This document shows positions 50,350 to 60,562 of a stretch of DNA of 64,000 bases, piece after piece (positions within the stretch are counted from its first letter, which is position 1; each line of letters opens with the position of its first letter). Both the position numbers and the translations under genes were made by a program. Source of the DNA: Paracidovorax cattleyae (GTDB taxonomy: Bacteria; Pseudomonadota; Gammaproteobacteria; Burkholderiales; Burkholderiaceae_C); NCBI RefSeq assembly GCF_900104515.1, contig NZ_FNJL01000019.1:1-64000 (forward strand). The letters run 5' to 3'. Under the pieces are notes generated by a model, which saw only the letters and a list, made by a program, of their open reading frames with translations, ran no database searches and was not told where the DNA came from.

Positions 50350-51101
50350 CCGGCTGGCAGACCCTGTTCTACAAGGAGGTGCTGCGTTTCTGGAAGGTGA
50401 GCTTCCAGACCATCGCCGCCCCCGTGCTCACGGCCGTGCTCTACCTGCTGATCTTCGGCCATGTGCTGGAAGACCACGTGAAGGTCTATGACCGCCTGAG
50501 CTACACCGCATTCCTGGTGCCGGGCCTGGTGATGATGAGCGTGCTGCAGAACGCGTTCGCGAACAGCTCGTCGAGCCTCATCCAGAGCAAGATCATGGGC
50601 AACCTGGTGTTCGTGCTGCTCACGCCGCTGTCGCACTGGGCCTGGTTCTTCGCCTACGTGGGCTCTTCGGTGGTGCGCGGCCTGGCCGTGGGACTGGGCG
50701 TGTTCATCGCCACGCTCGGCTTTGCGCAGCCGGAATTCGCCGCGCCGCTGTGGATCGCGGCGTTCGCGCTCCTGGGGGCCGCGCTGCTCGCCACGCTGGG
50801 CCTGATCGCCGGGCTCTGGGCCGACAAGTTCGACCAGATGGCGGCGTTCCAGAACTTCATCATCGTGCCGATGACCTTTCTCTCGGGCGTGTTCTATTCC
50901 ATCCAGTCGCTGCCGCCTTTCTGGCAGACGGTGAGCCACCTGAATCCGTTCTTCTACATGATCGACGGATTCCGCTACGGCTTCTTCGGGCAGAGCGACG
51001 CGTCGCCCTGGCTGAGCCTGGCCATCGTGGGCAGCGCCTGGCTGGCCGTGAGCGCGCTGGCCGTGCACCTGCTGCGCACCGGCTACAAGATCAGGAACTG
51101 A
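50346..51101 (+). CDS. ABC-2 type exporter permease
   Basis: A 251-residue ABC-2 membrane protein with about six helices. It contains YTAFLVPGLVMMSVLQNAFANSSSSLIQSKIMGNLVFVLLTPLS-type sequence around residues 55-100 and the conserved C-terminal FLSGVFYSIQSLPPFWQTVSHLNPFFYMIDGFRYGF. This matches YadH/NodJ-like exporters. It works with the ATPase it overlaps. Confidence 0.92.
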   Translation: MTGWQTLFYKEVLRFWKVSFQTIAAPVLTAVLYLLIFGHVLEDHVKVYDRLSYTAFLVPGLVMMSVLQNAFANSSSSLIQSKIMGNLVFVLLTPLSHWAWFFAYVGSSVVRGLAVGLGVFIATLGFAQPEFAAPLWIAAFALLGAALLATLGLIAGLWADKFDQMAAFQNFIIVPMTFLSGVFYSIQSLPPFWQTVSHLNPFFYMIDGFRYGFFGQSDASPWLSLAIVGSAWLAVSALAVHLLRTGYKIRN

Positions 51102-51178
51102 TGACCACCCTCCCGGGCGCGCGCAGGCGAAGCGCCGCACGTGCGGCCGGGCGCCCGTCCTCCACATGAACCACTGAC

Positions 51179-51427
51179 ATGACCGCCGACCAACTCAAAG
51201 ACCTGATCCGGGCGGGGCTGCCCTGCGAACACCTCACGCTCGAGGGCGACGGCCGCCATTGGTATGCGACCATCGTCTCCGCGGAGTTCGAGGGCAAGCG
51301 CGCGATCCAGCGCCACCAGCGGGTGTACGCGACGCTGGGCAGCCGCATGCACACCGACGAGGTGCACGCGCTTTCCATGAAGACCTTCACACCTGCCGAA
51401 TGGGCTGCGCAGCCGCGCGGCGAATGA
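51179..51427 (+). CDS. ibaG: BolA-family iron-sulfur protein IbaG
   Basis: An 82-residue BolA-like protein. The helix-turn-helix-like class II fold shows as [34 protein letters not shown], with the conserved His pair, ending [19 protein letters not shown]. Such proteins bind iron-sulfur clusters with monothiol glutaredoxins. The position between the Mla/exporter genes and murA is conserved in many proteobacteria (yrbA-murA). Confidence 0.93.
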   Translation: MTADQLKDLIRAGLPCEHLTLEGDGRHWYATIVSAEFEGKRAIQRHQRVYATLGSRMHTDEVHALSMKTFTPAEWAAQPRGE

Positions 51428-51500
51428 GCGCAGGTCCCTTTCCGCTGCGCCATCTGCCGCAACGTCCTCTTTTCGTCCCCAGACCCCAGAACAACAAGCC

Positions 51501-52801
<1,301 letters not shown>

Positions 52802-52805
<4 letters not shown>

Positions 52806-53455
52806 CGAACCCGGGCGACGTGATCACCCTGGCCCTGTCCAAGGGCCGCATCTTCGAGGAAACCCTTCCGCTGCTGGCCGCCGCCGGCATCGAGGTGCTG
52901 GAAGACCCCGAGAAATCCCGCAAGCTGATCCTGCCGACCAACCGGCCCGACGTGCGCGTGGTGCTGGTGCGCGCCACCGACGTGCCCACCTATGTGCAGT
53001 ACGGAGGCGCGGACCTGGGCGTGACGGGCAAGGACACGCTCATCGAGCACGGCGGCCAGGGGCTGTACCAGCCGCTGGACCTGCGCATCGCCAAGTGCCG
53101 CGTGAGCGTCGCGGTGCGCGAGGATTTCGACTACGCCCGTGCGGTGAAGCAGGGCGCGCGCCTCAACGTGGCCACCAAGTACACCACCATCGCCCGCGAG
53201 TTCTTCGCGGCCAAGGGCGTGCACGTGGACATGATCAAGCTGTACGGCAGCATGGAGCTCGCGCCGCTCACGGGTCTGGCCGATGCCATCGTGGACCTGG
53301 TCTCCACGGGCAGCACGCTGCGCGCCAACCACCTGGTGGAGGTGGAGCGCATCATGGATATCAGTTCGCACCTCGTGGTCAACCAGGCCGCGCTCAAGCT
53401 CAAGCGCGAGCCGCTGCGCCGCATCATCGATGCGTTCGCCGCCGCGACGGAATGA
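52802..53455 (+). CDS. hisG: ATP phosphoribosyltransferase, short form
   Basis: A 217-residue enzyme condensing ATP and PRPP in the first step of histidine synthesis. It has [28 protein letters not shown] and the PRPP loop [14 protein letters not shown]. It is the short form, lacking the C-terminal regulatory domain; such enzymes need HisZ for activity and feedback control. HisZ is not in this window. Coupled to murA. The other his genes follow on the same strand, with interruptions. Confidence 0.96.
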
Positions 53456-53569
53456 AAAAGCTGAAATCCGAGGTACGGATGAGTTTCCGTTGAAACACGC
53501 GTCAAAATGCGAGTACCGGGAAAATTGTTTCTCGGTGCATCAATTGTTTCAATTCGGAGGGCTCATCCC

Positions 53570-53923
53570 ATGGTCAAGAAATTCCTGCTGCTCGGCGGCC
53601 TGTTCCTCAGCGGTGCCGCATTCGCCGCGGACGCGGATTTCACGCTGGTCAATCGCACGGGCTATGCGCTGAACGAAGTGTTCATCTCGCCGACGAAAAT
53701 GGACAATTGGGGTTCCGACCGCCTGGGCCGCAACCAGCTGGCCAACGGAGCCTCCCGGAAGTTCAAGTTTGGCGACACCAAGCACTGCGTCCAGGACATC
53801 AAGGTGGTGTTCGCGGACGACGAATCGGAAGTCGAGTGGGAAGGCCTCAACCTCTGCGAACTCGACAAGATCACCCTGAAATACAACCGCAAGACGCGCG
53901 AGGTGTCGGCGGAGACCGAATAA
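53570..53923 (+). CDS. small secreted protein of unknown function in the his cluster
   Basis: A 117-residue protein with a signal peptide (MVKKFLLLGGLFLSGAAFA, cut near 19). The mature domain has FTLVNRTGYALNEVFISPTKMDNWGSDRLG, then NGASRKFKF, a central Cys and a later LNLCELD, suggesting one disulfide. I know similar short periplasmic proteins in Burkholderiales but no function. The start is set by GGAGG nine bases before ATG 53570. The 114 bases upstream are AT-rich and hold the direct repeat AATTGTTTC (53523-53531, 53542-53550), hinting at its own promoter. Confidence 0.75.
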   Translation: MVKKFLLLGGLFLSGAAFAADADFTLVNRTGYALNEVFISPTKMDNWGSDRLGRNQLANGASRKFKFGDTKHCVQDIKVVFADDESEVEWEGLNLCELDKITLKYNRKTREVSAETE

Positions 53924-53959
53924 GTCTCCTCCGCTGCCGCAAGCGCCCCCGAGAGATCC

Positions 53960-55270
53960 ATGAAAGCCACGCCTGTCCGCCTGAACACCCAGAGTGCCGA
54001 TTTCGAAACCGCCTTCCGGGAGCGCCTGCACTGGTCCGCGGACACCGACGCCGCCATCGAGCAGCGCGTGGCCGACATCCTGGCCGACGTACAGGCGCGC
54101 GGCGATGCGGCCGTGCTGGAATACACCCAGCGCTTCGACGGGCTGCAGGCGGACTCCGTGGCGGCCCTGGAACTCTCCCAGGCGGAATTGAAAGCCGCCT
54201 TCGAGATGCTGCCGGCCACGCAGCGCGAGGCGCTGGAGGCGGCAGCCCGCCGCGTTCGCACGTACCACGAGGCGCAGAAGAAGGCGAGCGGCGAGAGCTG
54301 GAGCTACCGCGACGAGGACGGCACGCTGCTGGGCCAGAAGGTGACGCCGCTGGACCGCGTCGGCATCTACGTGCCCGGCGGCAAGGCGGCATACCCTTCC
54401 AGCGTGCTGATGAATGCCATTCCGGCCCACGTGGCCGGCGTGCAGGACATCGTCATGGTGGTGCCCACGCCGCGCGGCGAGAAGAACCCGCTGGTGCTGG
54501 CGGCCGCCTACGTGGCGGGCGTGAGCCGGGCCTTCACCCTCGGGGGCGCGCAGGCCGTGGCCGCGCTGGCCTACGGCACGGCCACCGTGCCGAAGGTGGA
54601 CAAGATCACCGGCCCCGGCAATGCCTACGTGGCCAGCGCCAAGAAGCGCGTGTTCGGCACGGTGGGCATCGACATGATCGCCGGCCCGAGCGAGATCCTG
54701 GTGCTGGCCGACGGCACCACGCCGCCCGACTGGGTGGCGATGGACCTGTTCAGCCAGGCGGAGCACGACGAACTGGCGCAGTCCATCCTGCTATGCCCGG
54801 ACGCCGCCTATATCGATGCCGTGCAGGCGGCCATCGACCGACTGCTACCCGACATGCCGCGTGCGGAGATCATCGCCAAAAGCCTCACGGGCCGCGGCGC
54901 GCTGATCCTCACGAAGGACATGGAAGAGGCCTGCACCATCAGCAACCGCATCGCGCCCGAGCACCTGGAGGTGTCGAGCCGCGACCCGCACCGCTGGGAG
55001 CCGCTGCTGCGCCATGCGGGCGCGATCTTCCTCGGGGCCTATACCAGCGAGAGCCTGGGCGACTACTGCGCGGGCCCCAACCACGTGCTGCCGACCAGCG
55101 GCACGGCGCGTTTTTCCTCTCCGCTGGGGGTGTACGACTTCCAGAAGCGCAGCAGCCTGATCGAGGTGAGCGAGCAGGGCGCGCAGACGCTGGGCGCCAT
55201 CGCCAGCGTGCTGGCGCACGGCGAGGGGCTGCAGGCCCATGCGCGGGCTGCGGAGATGCGGTTGAAGTGA
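53960..55270 (+). CDS. hisD: histidinol dehydrogenase
   Basis: A 436-residue zinc enzyme oxidising L-histidinol to histidine in two NAD-dependent steps. It has [38 protein letters not shown] and [14 protein letters not shown], and the zinc and catalytic His segments [16 protein letters not shown] and [10 protein letters not shown]. Full length and well conserved. It follows the small secreted gene by 36 bases and hisG by about 500. Confidence 0.96.
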   Translation: MKATPVRLNTQSADFETAFRERLHWSADTDAAIEQRVADILADVQARGDAAVLEYTQRFDGLQADSVAALELSQAELKAAFEMLPATQREALEAAARRVRTYHEAQKKASGESWSYRDEDGTLLGQKVTPLDRVGIYVPGGKAAYPSSVLMNAIPAHVAGVQDIVMVVPTPRGEKNPLVLAAAYVAGVSRAFTLGGAQAVAALAYGTATVPKVDKITGPGNAYVASAKKRVFGTVGIDMIAGPSEILVLADGTTPPDWVAMDLFSQAEHDELAQSILLCPDAAYIDAVQAAIDRLLPDMPRAEIIAKSLTGRGALILTKDMEEACTISNRIAPEHLEVSSRDPHRWEPLLRHAGAIFLGAYTSESLGDYCAGPNHVLPTSGTARFSSPLGVYDFQKRSSLIEVSEQGAQTLGAIASVLAHGEGLQAHARAAEMRLK

Positions 55271-55339
55271 CACCCACCTGAGGCGCTGCGCGCCTCCGGG
55301 CAGCCGCCAGAGCCGGCAGTCTTCGGGCACGTGTCGGGC

Positions 55340-55693
55340 TCAGGCAGCGGCACGCACGGTGCCCGCCGTGCCGTCCTGCGGCGGTGCAGGTTCCACCACC
55401 CAGCGCAGCCGCAGGGGCGCGCTGCCCTCGGCGCCCACGTAGAGGCGCCCCGGCCCTGGCAGGGCCAGTCGCTGGCCCGCCTCCAGGAACCAGTCGTCTC
55501 CGTCACCGTGCTGCGTGATCCAGGCCAGGCCTGCCAGCACCTGCAGGGTGGCCCGGCAGCCGGGGGCGCAGTCCAGCGGCTGCACCGCATCGTTGGGCGC
55601 CAGCGTGGCCACGAGGGTCCGGGGCGCTGCTGCCGGGCGCGAGGCCAGGCGGCGCAGGAGGGCGAGGGATGCGGAGGCGGTTGCGGAGTTCAT
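55340..55693 (-). CDS. DUF2917 family protein
   Basis: A 117-residue cytosolic protein. LDCAPGCRATLQVLAGLAWITQHGDGDDWFLEAGQRLAL is the core of the DUF2917 cupin-like family (iTxeGd-xD-xxL-x-G-xxl). The function is unknown; members often sit beside transcription regulators. It runs opposite to the his genes and is divergent from a MocR-type regulator, with about 145 bases between them that hold likely operator repeats. The ATG at 55693 is chosen because the longer frame would run through the operator. Confidence 0.8.
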   Translation of the reverse strand: MNSATASASLALLRRLASRPAAAPRTLVATLAPNDAVQPLDCAPGCRATLQVLAGLAWITQHGDGDDWFLEAGQRLALPGPGRLYVGAEGSAPLRLRWVVEPAPPQDGTAGTVRAAA

Positions 55694-55756
55694 GCTGCCC
55701 ACTGTGCCGGTGCCGGGCGGGGTGCGACAGCCGCAGGCAGGCGCCAGATGGGGCAG

Positions 55757-55812
55757 CACAGATGCCGGCCGCGTGGCGTCTGTATTGCCCGCATTGCCAG
55801 GCATCTGTATTG
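55757..55812. promoter_or_regulatory. MocR operator repeats in the DUF2917-regulator intergenic region
   Basis: TCTGTATTG occurs twice in direct orientation, at 55779-55787 and 55804-55812, 25 bases apart. An inverted half-site, CACAGATGCC at 55757-55766, matches GGCATCTGT of the second copy. Direct repeats about 20-30 bases apart with an extra half-site are the usual binding pattern of MocR/PdxR regulators at divergent promoters. Confidence 0.6.
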
Positions 55813-55838
55813 ATGATTGCGAGGAGCAGCGATACAGA

Positions 55839-57308
55839 ATGGATGCAATGCCCGACCTCGATTCCACACCGCTGTACCTGCAGATCGCTTCGCAGATGGC
55901 CGAGCTGATCCGCAACGGCACGCTCGCCCGGGGCGCGCGCATGCCCTCCGTGCGCGAACTGTCCCGCCAGCGCGGCGTCGCCCAGAGCACGGTGGTGCAG
56001 GCCTACCACTGGCTGGAGGACGCCCGCCTGATCGCCGCCCGCCCGCGCTCGGGCTATTTCGTGGCGCCACGGCCGGCCGTGCTGCCCGAGCCGACGGTGT
56101 CCCGCGGTCTGCGCCGTCCGCGCGACGTGTCCGTGGACTGGCTGGGCCAGCGCATCCTCGGCACGCCGCAGCCGGCCGACGTGGTGTCGTTCAGCAGCGG
56201 CACGCCGGGCCCGGACCTGCTCGATGTGGACCGGGTGCGGCGCGCGGTCGCCCGATCGGTGCAGCGCCACCGCCACCTGCTGTGCATGTATCCCTCATCC
56301 GAGGGGCACGAGGAGGCGCGGCGCGCCATCGCGCGCTATGCCGTGGGCATGGGCTGCAGCCTGGATCCGGAGCGCATCCTCATCACCGGTGGCTGCATGG
56401 ACGCCATCAGCCTGTGCCTGCGGGCGGTGACGCAGCCGGGCGATGTGGTGGCCCTGGAGTCGCCCACGCATTTTTCCTTCCTGGAACTGCTGCAGGGGCT
56501 GCACCTGAAGGTGCTGGAGATTCCCACCCATCCACGGCACGGCATCTCGCTGGATGCCCTGCAGCTGGCGCTGGAAACGCAGCCGGTCAAGGCCCTGGTC
56601 GTGGTGCCCACGCTCAGCAATCCGCTCGGGGCCTGCATGCCGCAGGTGGAGCGCAGGCGGCTCGCGCAACTCGCCGCGCGCCACGGGCTCGCGGTGATCG
56701 AAGACGCGGTGTACAACGATCTTGCGGAGCAGGAGGAGCACCGCCGCACCGTGAAATCGCATGACACCGCGGGCCACGTGATGCTGTGCAGTTCGTTTTC
56801 CAAGACGCTCGCGCCCGGGCTGAGGCTGGGCTGGCTGGACGGCGGCCGGTGGACGGAGCAGTTGCGCCAGATGAAGGACCTGCAGGCGGGCGGACAGTCC
56901 CCGGTGCTGGAGCTGGCGCTGGCCGACCTGATGCTGCAGACCGGCCACGCCGCGGCGATGCGCCAGCTGCGCAGCGCCGTGGCAGCACGCATGGATGCCG
57001 TGCGGCACGCCATCGCGCAGTCGTTCCCGCCGGGCACGCGGGTGAGCGATCCGCCGGGAGGGCTGCTGCTGTGGGTGGAACTGCCGCGCGGGCTGGACAC
57101 CCTGCAGCTGCACCAGGCCTGCCTGCAGGAGCGCATTCTCGTGCCGCCCGGCACCGTATTCGGCACCGGTGGGCGCTTCCGCAACTGCCTGCGGATCGGG
57201 GTGGGCGGCGATTGGACGGAGCACCATGCGGCCGCGCTGCGGCGGGTCGGCGCCATCGCCTGTGCGATGGGGGCGAAGGCAGGCCATTCCGACAAAACCC
57301 TGGCCTGA
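55839..57308 (+). CDS. MocR-family (GntR/aminotransferase) transcription regulator
   Basis: A 489-residue regulator. The N-terminal GntR winged helix (about 8-75) has LYLQIASQMAELIRNGTLARGARMPSVRELS and QSTVVQAY. It is fused to a fold-type I aminotransferase domain that retains the PLP lysine in CSSFSKTLAPGLRLGW, plus VVPTLSNPLGACM and the Arg-containing C-terminal GRFRNCLRIGVGG. Known relatives sense PLP or amino acids. The divergent DUF2917 gene is the likely target, along with itself. It interrupts the his gene cluster. Confidence 0.92.
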   Translation: MDAMPDLDSTPLYLQIASQMAELIRNGTLARGARMPSVRELSRQRGVAQSTVVQAYHWLEDARLIAARPRSGYFVAPRPAVLPEPTVSRGLRRPRDVSVDWLGQRILGTPQPADVVSFSSGTPGPDLLDVDRVRRAVARSVQRHRHLLCMYPSSEGHEEARRAIARYAVGMGCSLDPERILITGGCMDAISLCLRAVTQPGDVVALESPTHFSFLELLQGLHLKVLEIPTHPRHGISLDALQLALETQPVKALVVVPTLSNPLGACMPQVERRRLAQLAARHGLAVIEDAVYNDLAEQEEHRRTVKSHDTAGHVMLCSSFSKTLAPGLRLGWLDGGRWTEQLRQMKDLQAGGQSPVLELALADLMLQTGHAAAMRQLRSAVAARMDAVRHAIAQSFPPGTRVSDPPGGLLLWVELPRGLDTLQLHQACLQERILVPPGTVFGTGGRFRNCLRIGVGGDWTEHHAAALRRVGAIACAMGAKAGHSDKTLA

Positions 57309-57314
57309 AGGTTG

Positions 57315-57343
57315 CACGAACTTCGTGCTGCACGAACTTCGTG
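57315..57343. promoter_or_regulatory. tandem palindromic operators of the vapBC module
   Basis: CACGAACTTCGTG, a perfect 13-base palindrome with a central C, occurs twice, at 57315-57327 and 57331-57343. The repeat unit is 16 bases. The antitoxin start codon follows 24 bases later. Two adjacent palindromes of this kind are the usual target of ribbon-helix-helix antitoxin dimers and their toxin complexes. Confidence 0.85.
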
Positions 57344-57367
57344 TAATTTTCGGCTACCATAGTCTCC

Positions 57368-57604
57368 GTGAAAAACGTCACCGTCACCATGGACGACACC
57401 GTTGCCGAATGGGCGCGCATCGAGGCGGCCCGGCGCGGCACGAGCGTATCGCGCATGCTGGGCGAATGGCTGGCGGAAAAAATGCGGCAGGAAGACGCGT
57501 ATGCGCAGGCCATGCGCGAAGCGCTGGCCTTCGAAAGCTGGGGCGCTTCGTCCCGGCCCTATCTGGCGAGGCCCGAACTGCAGGAGCGCGAGGCCGCGCC
57601 ATGA
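57368..57604 (+). CDS. VapB-type ribbon-helix-helix antitoxin
   Basis: A 78-residue protein. The N-terminal ribbon-helix-helix has the strand KNVTVTMDD, then helices VAEWARIEAARRG and SVSRMLGEWLAEKM. The acidic and aromatic C-terminal tail (AFESWGASSRPYLAR) should wrap around the toxin. The start is GTG at 57368. Its stop overlaps the toxin start (ATGA). Tandem palindromes lie just upstream. Confidence 0.85.
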   Translation: MKNVTVTMDDTVAEWARIEAARRGTSVSRMLGEWLAEKMRQEDAYAQAMREALAFESWGASSRPYLARPELQEREAAP

Positions 57605-58050
57605 ATGCCCCGCTGTTCGTCGATACCGGCGTGCTGCTCAGCAGCGTGGACGACCGCGATCCCGTCCGGCAGGCCCGGGCCCGCGAATGGCTCGCGCTGT
57701 GCTGGAACACGCGCCGCGGGCGCATCAGCTCGCAGGTGCTCAATGAGCTGTATCACAACGCCGTGGCCTGCTTCCCCGGCCCGCAGACGCTGCACCTGGT
57801 GCGCGCGCAGGTGCGCCGCCTGCGCGTCTGGCAGCCGCCGCACCTCGACGCCTACGTGGTCGATGGCGCCTGGGACCTGCAGGACCGCTACGGCCTGAGT
57901 TACTGGAATGCCCTCATCGTCGCGTCCGCGCACCAGCAGGGCTGCCGCCATGTGCTGGGCGACGTGCTGCCGCACGGGCAGCGCTACGACGCGGTGCGCG
58001 CCGTGAATCCCTTTCTCCTGGCTCCCGACGAACTGGAATCGCTCGAATGA
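57601..58050 (+). CDS. VapC-type PIN-domain toxin
   Basis: A 149-residue PIN-domain ribonuclease-like toxin. Acidic residues are Asp8 (LFVDTGVLL), Glu49 (QVLNELYHN) and Asp121 (HVLGDVLPHGQ). The third canonical acid, normally Asp in the WDALIVAAA segment, is Asn103 here (SYWNALIVASA, codon AAT at 57907). This may lower or change activity. It is coupled to the antitoxin gene upstream and also, by another ATGA overlap, to hisC downstream. Confidence 0.85.
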   Translation: MNAPLFVDTGVLLSSVDDRDPVRQARAREWLALCWNTRRGRISSQVLNELYHNAVACFPGPQTLHLVRAQVRRLRVWQPPHLDAYVVDGAWDLQDRYGLSYWNALIVASAHQQGCRHVLGDVLPHGQRYDAVRAVNPFLLAPDELESLE

Positions 58051-59159
58051 CCGACACCCTTGCCGCCGCGCTCGGCCGCATCCGCCCCGACGTCCGCGCC
58101 ATGCACGCCTACTCGGTGCAGCCCGCCACCGGCGTGCTCAAGATGGACGCGATGGAAAACCCGTTTCCGCTGCCACTGCAATTGCAGGAAGCCCTGGGTC
58201 GGCGCCTCGGCACCCTGGCGCTGAACCGCTACCCCGGCGCGCGGCTGGCCCATCTGAAGGACGCCCTCGCCGCGCACATCGGCATGCCGGAGGGCTTCTC
58301 GATGGTGCTGGGCAACGGTTCGGACGAGATCATCACGCTGCTGGCGCTGGCCTGCGCGCGGCCCGGCACGGGTGAGCGCGCGACCATGCTCGCACCCATG
58401 CCCGGCTTCGTGATGTACCCGATGAGCGCGCAGCTGCAGGGCCTGGACTTCGTGGGCGTGCCGCTCACGCCCGATTTCGAGCTCGACGAGCCCGCCATGC
58501 TGGCCGCCATAGCGCAGCACCGCCCGGCCATCACCTACCTGGCCTATCCCAACAACCCCACGGCCACGCTGTGGGACGAGGATGCGGTGCAGCGCGTCAT
58601 CGACGCGGCGGGCGCGCAGGGCGGCATCGTGGTGATGGACGAGGCCTACCAGCCCTTCGCGAGCCGCACCTGGCTGGACCGCATGCGCGCCGAGCCCGGG
58701 CGCAACGCCCACGTGCTGCTCATGCGCACCCTGAGCAAATTCGGCCTCGCGGGCGTGCGCCTGGGCTACCTGGCCGGGCCGGCCGCGCTCGTGGACGAGA
58801 TCGAGAAGGTGCGCCCCCCCTACAACGTGAGCGTGCTCAACTGCGAGGCCGCCCTGTTCGCGCTGGAGCATGCGCAGGTGTTCGCGGCGCAGGCGGCCGA
58901 GCTGCGCGCCGCGCGCACCGGGCTGGTCGCGGCACTGCGCGCCATGCCGGGCATCGAGCGCGTGTGGGACAGCGAGGCCAACATGGTGCTCGTGCGCGTG
59001 CCCGACGCGGCGAAGGCGTTCGAGGGCATGAAGGCCCGCAAGGTTCTCGTCAAGAACGTTTCTACAATGCATTCCTTGCTGGCCCGCTGCCTGCGCCTCA
59101 CGGTGGGCAGCGAGGCCGACAATGCCCAGATGCTCGACGCACTCCAGGCTTCCCTATGA
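58047..59159 (+). CDS. hisC: histidinol-phosphate aminotransferase
   Basis: A 370-residue PLP enzyme making L-histidinol phosphate. It has [27 protein letters not shown], the PLP lysine in [21 protein letters not shown] and a C-terminal [14 protein letters not shown]. Full length. Its start overlaps the toxin stop by four bases and its stop overlaps hisB by four, so translation is likely coupled from vapC through hisC to hisB. Confidence 0.95.
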   Translation: MTDTLAAALGRIRPDVRAMHAYSVQPATGVLKMDAMENPFPLPLQLQEALGRRLGTLALNRYPGARLAHLKDALAAHIGMPEGFSMVLGNGSDEIITLLALACARPGTGERATMLAPMPGFVMYPMSAQLQGLDFVGVPLTPDFELDEPAMLAAIAQHRPAITYLAYPNNPTATLWDEDAVQRVIDAAGAQGGIVVMDEAYQPFASRTWLDRMRAEPGRNAHVLLMRTLSKFGLAGVRLGYLAGPAALVDEIEKVRPPYNVSVLNCEAALFALEHAQVFAAQAAELRAARTGLVAALRAMPGIERVWDSEANMVLVRVPDAAKAFEGMKARKVLVKNVSTMHSLLARCLRLTVGSEADNAQMLDALQASL

Positions 59160-59794
59160 CTTCCTCCGCACTCGTTCCCTCCACCGCCCCCGAGGGCCCC
59201 GCCGCCGACCGCACGGCCGAGGTCGCCCGCAACACCGCCGAAACCCGCATCCGCGTGCGCGTGAACCTCGACGGCACGGGCGCGGCGCGCCTGTCCTCGG
59301 GCATCGGCTTCTTCGACCACATGCTCGACCAGATCGCGCGGCACGGCCTCATCGACCTGGACATCGAGTGCGAGGGCGACCTGCACATCGACGGCCACCA
59401 CACGGTGGAAGACGTGGGCATCACGCTCGGCCAGGCGTTCGCGCGGGCCGTGGGCGACAAGAAGGGCATCCGCCGCTACGGCCATGCCTACGTGCCGCTC
59501 GACGAGGCGCTCTCGCGCGTCGTGGTCGATTTCTCGGGCCGCCCGGGACTGCACATGGACGTGAAGTTCACGGCCGGCAGCATTGGCCAGCTCGATACCC
59601 AGCTGGTGTACGAGTTCTTCCAGGGTTTCGTGAACCATGCCGGCGTGACGCTGCACATCGACAACCTGAAGGGCTTCAACGCCCACCACCAGTGCGAAAC
59701 CATCTTCAAGGCCTTCGCGCGCGCGCTGCGCGCAGCACTGGAGCGCGACCCGCGCTCGGCCGGCGTCATTCCTTCCACCAAAGGCTCGCTCTAG
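59156..59794 (+). CDS. hisB: imidazoleglycerol-phosphate dehydratase
   Basis: A 212-residue single-function enzyme, not fused to the phosphatase as in enterobacteria. The manganese-binding His motifs are [35 protein letters not shown] and [20 protein letters not shown]. The first 30 residues are an Ala/Pro-rich extension before [12 protein letters not shown]. Coupled to hisC. Confidence 0.96.
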   Translation: MTSSALVPSTAPEGPAADRTAEVARNTAETRIRVRVNLDGTGAARLSSGIGFFDHMLDQIARHGLIDLDIECEGDLHIDGHHTVEDVGITLGQAFARAVGDKKGIRRYGHAYVPLDEALSRVVVDFSGRPGLHMDVKFTAGSIGQLDTQLVYEFFQGFVNHAGVTLHIDNLKGFNAHHQCETIFKAFARALRAALERDPRSAGVIPSTKGSL

Positions 59795-59803
59795 GTCGCT
59801 GCC

Positions 59804-60472
59804 ATGCATGTTGAAGCAAAGACCGTCGCCGTCGTGGATTACGGCATGGGCAACCTGCGCTCGGTGTCCCAGGCCGTGCAGGCGGCCGCCGCGGGCAGCG
59901 GATGGACCGTGGTGGTGACCTCGCGCCCCGAGGACGTGCGCGCCGCGCAGCGCGTGGTGCTGCCGGGGCAGGGTGCCATGCCGGACTGCATGCGCGAGCT
60001 GCGCGAATCCGGCCTGCAGGAGTCCGTGCTGGAGGCCGCAGCGTCGAAGCCGCTCTTCGGTGTCTGCGTGGGCATGCAGATGCTGCTGGACCACAGCGCC
60101 GAAGGAGGCACCCCGGGCCTGGGGCTGATCCCGGGCGACGTGGTGCGATTCGAACTGGCCGGCCGCCTGCAGCCGGACGGAAGCCGCTACAAGGTGCCCC
60201 AGATGGGCTGGAACCGTGTGCGGCAGGTGCCGCACGGCGGGTCGGTGCACCCCGTGTGGGCCGGTATTCCCGATGAAAGCTATTTTTATTTCGTGCACAG
60301 TTTCCATGCGTTGCCGCGCGATGCGGCGCACACTGCAGGGGAAACCGATTACGGCGGAGGCTTTGCATCCGCCGTGGCCCGCGATAATATTTTTGCCACG
60401 CAATTCCATCCCGAGAAAAGTTCCGAGCACGGCCTGGCGCTCTACCGCAACTTCCTCCACTGGAATCCCTGA
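59804..60472 (+). CDS. hisH: imidazole glycerol phosphate synthase glutaminase subunit
   Basis: A 222-residue class I glutamine amidotransferase that feeds ammonia to HisF. The nucleophile Cys is in [12 protein letters not shown], with the His-Glu pair in [24 protein letters not shown] replaces the usual PGVGAF. Codons around 60270-60430 are more AT-rich than the rest (for example TATTTTTATTTC and AATATTTTTGCC). Ten bases separate it from hisB. HisF, its partner, is not in the window. Confidence 0.95.
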   Translation: MHVEAKTVAVVDYGMGNLRSVSQAVQAAAAGSGWTVVVTSRPEDVRAAQRVVLPGQGAMPDCMRELRESGLQESVLEAAASKPLFGVCVGMQMLLDHSAEGGTPGLGLIPGDVVRFELAGRLQPDGSRYKVPQMGWNRVRQVPHGGSVHPVWAGIPDESYFYFVHSFHALPRDAAHTAGETDYGGGFASAVARDNIFATQFHPEKSSEHGLALYRNFLHWNP

Positions 60473-60562
60473 GCATTCCTCGCTGCCTTCCCCCTCTTTC
60501 TTCCACCCCGGCCGGCACTGGCACGCCCCTGCCACGGCATATCCCCACCTCGTCATTCCATC

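Noticed and set aside
57315-57343. The repeated CACGAACTTCGTG units as the start of a CRISPR-like array
   Set aside because: Only two copies, each palindromic, 3 bases apart and directly before an antitoxin gene; operator sites fit better.
60473-60562. A pseudogene or small RNA between hisH and hisA
   Set aside because: The 90 bases show no family resemblance, hairpin or ribosome site other than that of hisA.
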